Position numbers and translations under genes: made by a program. From Sphingobacteriia bacterium (GTDB taxonomy: Bacteria > Bacteroidota > Bacteroidia > Chitinophagales > Chitinophagaceae): a DNA stretch of 64,000 nucleotides. Numbering within the stretch: the first letter of the stretch is position 1; every line of letters begins with the position of its first letter. The stretch is taken from contig RDZY01000014.1 in the NCBI GenBank assembly GCA_004294135.1, positions 21,458 through 85,457 on the forward strand, in the 5' to 3' direction. Below are positions 63,702 through 64,000 of the stretch, in pieces. The notes beneath the pieces are model-generated. The model ran no database searches. It saw nothing but the letters and a program-made list of their open reading frames with translations, and had not been told where the DNA came from.

Positions 63702-64000
63702 ATGTCCAATATCACTCGACCAGACATATCTGTTTATCAGCATACCATTCAGGTTGCTAAAGAAGTGTACCAGCTAACCTGTACACTTCCGGTTCAACAG
63801 CGTTTTGTGCTTACATCACAGTTGAGAAGGTCGATTATTCTTATTTGCAATAGCCTTGCCAATATATCTGCTTCTGATTCCAAATTAGCTATAAAAAGAA
63901 ACAGTGAGCAATTTATCTGTGTATATGCAGAAATTAAAACCCAGCTTAAAATATCTTTAACATTAGGTAATTTCACAGCAACCGAATTATTTGATTTAGA
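63702..64000 (+). CDS. Four-helix-bundle (23S rRNA-intervening-sequence type) protein, truncated by the window
   Basis: Ninety-nine codons from ATG 63702 run open to the window edge. VYQLTCTLPVQQRFVLTSQLRRSI, ANISASDSKLAIKRNSEQF and YAEIKTQLKISLTLGNF follow the helix pattern of the family. Its usual SIPANIAEG is changed to ILICNSLANIS. Function is unknown; family members assemble as pentamers. Confidence 0.75.
   Translation, partial: MSNITRPDISVYQHTIQVAKEVYQLTCTLPVQQRFVLTSQLRRSIILICNSLANISASDSKLAIKRNSEQFICVYAEIKTQLKISLTLGNFTATELFDL

Overview
The window looks like chromosomal DNA of a Bacteroidota member, most likely family Chitinophagaceae. The evidence is AT-rich DNA, no Shine-Dalgarno sites, several promoters with a -7 box of the form TAnnTTTG, and Bacteroidota-typical families: GLPGLI protein, CarboxypepD-reg outer-membrane barrel, OmpA with thrombospondin-3 repeats, a PorW/SprE-like TPR protein of type IX secretion, BshC of bacillithiol synthesis and a fused DAHP synthase/chorismate mutase. 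No phage, insertion sequence or CRISPR array was seen.

Layout. 1-2.2 kb: edge of a heptosyltransferase-like gene, then dapD and an EamA exporter. 2.2-10.8 kb: a signalling island with two PAS proteins that carry a histidine box and a receiver but no ATPase domain, two small response regulators, a sigma-54 activator and a hybrid kinase ending in an HPt domain. 10.9-12.7 kb: a glycosyltransferase and a C-terminal-half glycosyltransferase. 12.8-21.7 kb: tRNA-Leu, a LuxE-like ligase, a lipoprotein, an M42 peptidase, a glutamine amidotransferase/ATP-grasp-like pair, bioF, miaE, OmpA and RlpA.

21.8-31.6 kb: one minus-strand aromatic amino acid operon (pheA, aminotransferase, tyrA, DEAD-box helicase, DAHP synthase/chorismate mutase, aroB, aroA, aroC, DUF952). 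It is preceded by a Phe/Tyr-rich leader peptide and an attenuator hairpin, so the cluster is probably controlled by transcription attenuation on Phe-tRNA. 31.7-33.8 kb: a tiny repeat lipoprotein divergent from an ECF sigma gene, followed by a gene that fuses an anti-sigma-like cytoplasmic region, one membrane helix and a trypsin-like protease.

33.8-51.6 kb: mostly housekeeping genes (nucleotidyltransferase, ACC-deaminase-like enzyme, lipB, rluD-type synthase, bioB, subtilase, DinB, YceI, sucC, SprT-like protein, PorW/SprE-like protein, PBP1A, bshC). An 88-bp tandem duplication lies at 34.7 kb. 51.7-56.4 kb: an outer-membrane barrel, a GLPGLI protein, a small secreted Cys/His-rich protein flanked by a 14-bp inverted repeat, and a divergent XRE regulator. 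This is the best candidate for an uncharacterised accessory system. 56.4-64 kb: TPR protein, etfB/etfA, ornithine aminotransferase, a TsdA-like thiosulfate dehydrogenase beside a TauE/SafE permease, tRNA-Cys, a nucleoside phosphorylase and a truncated four-helix-bundle protein.
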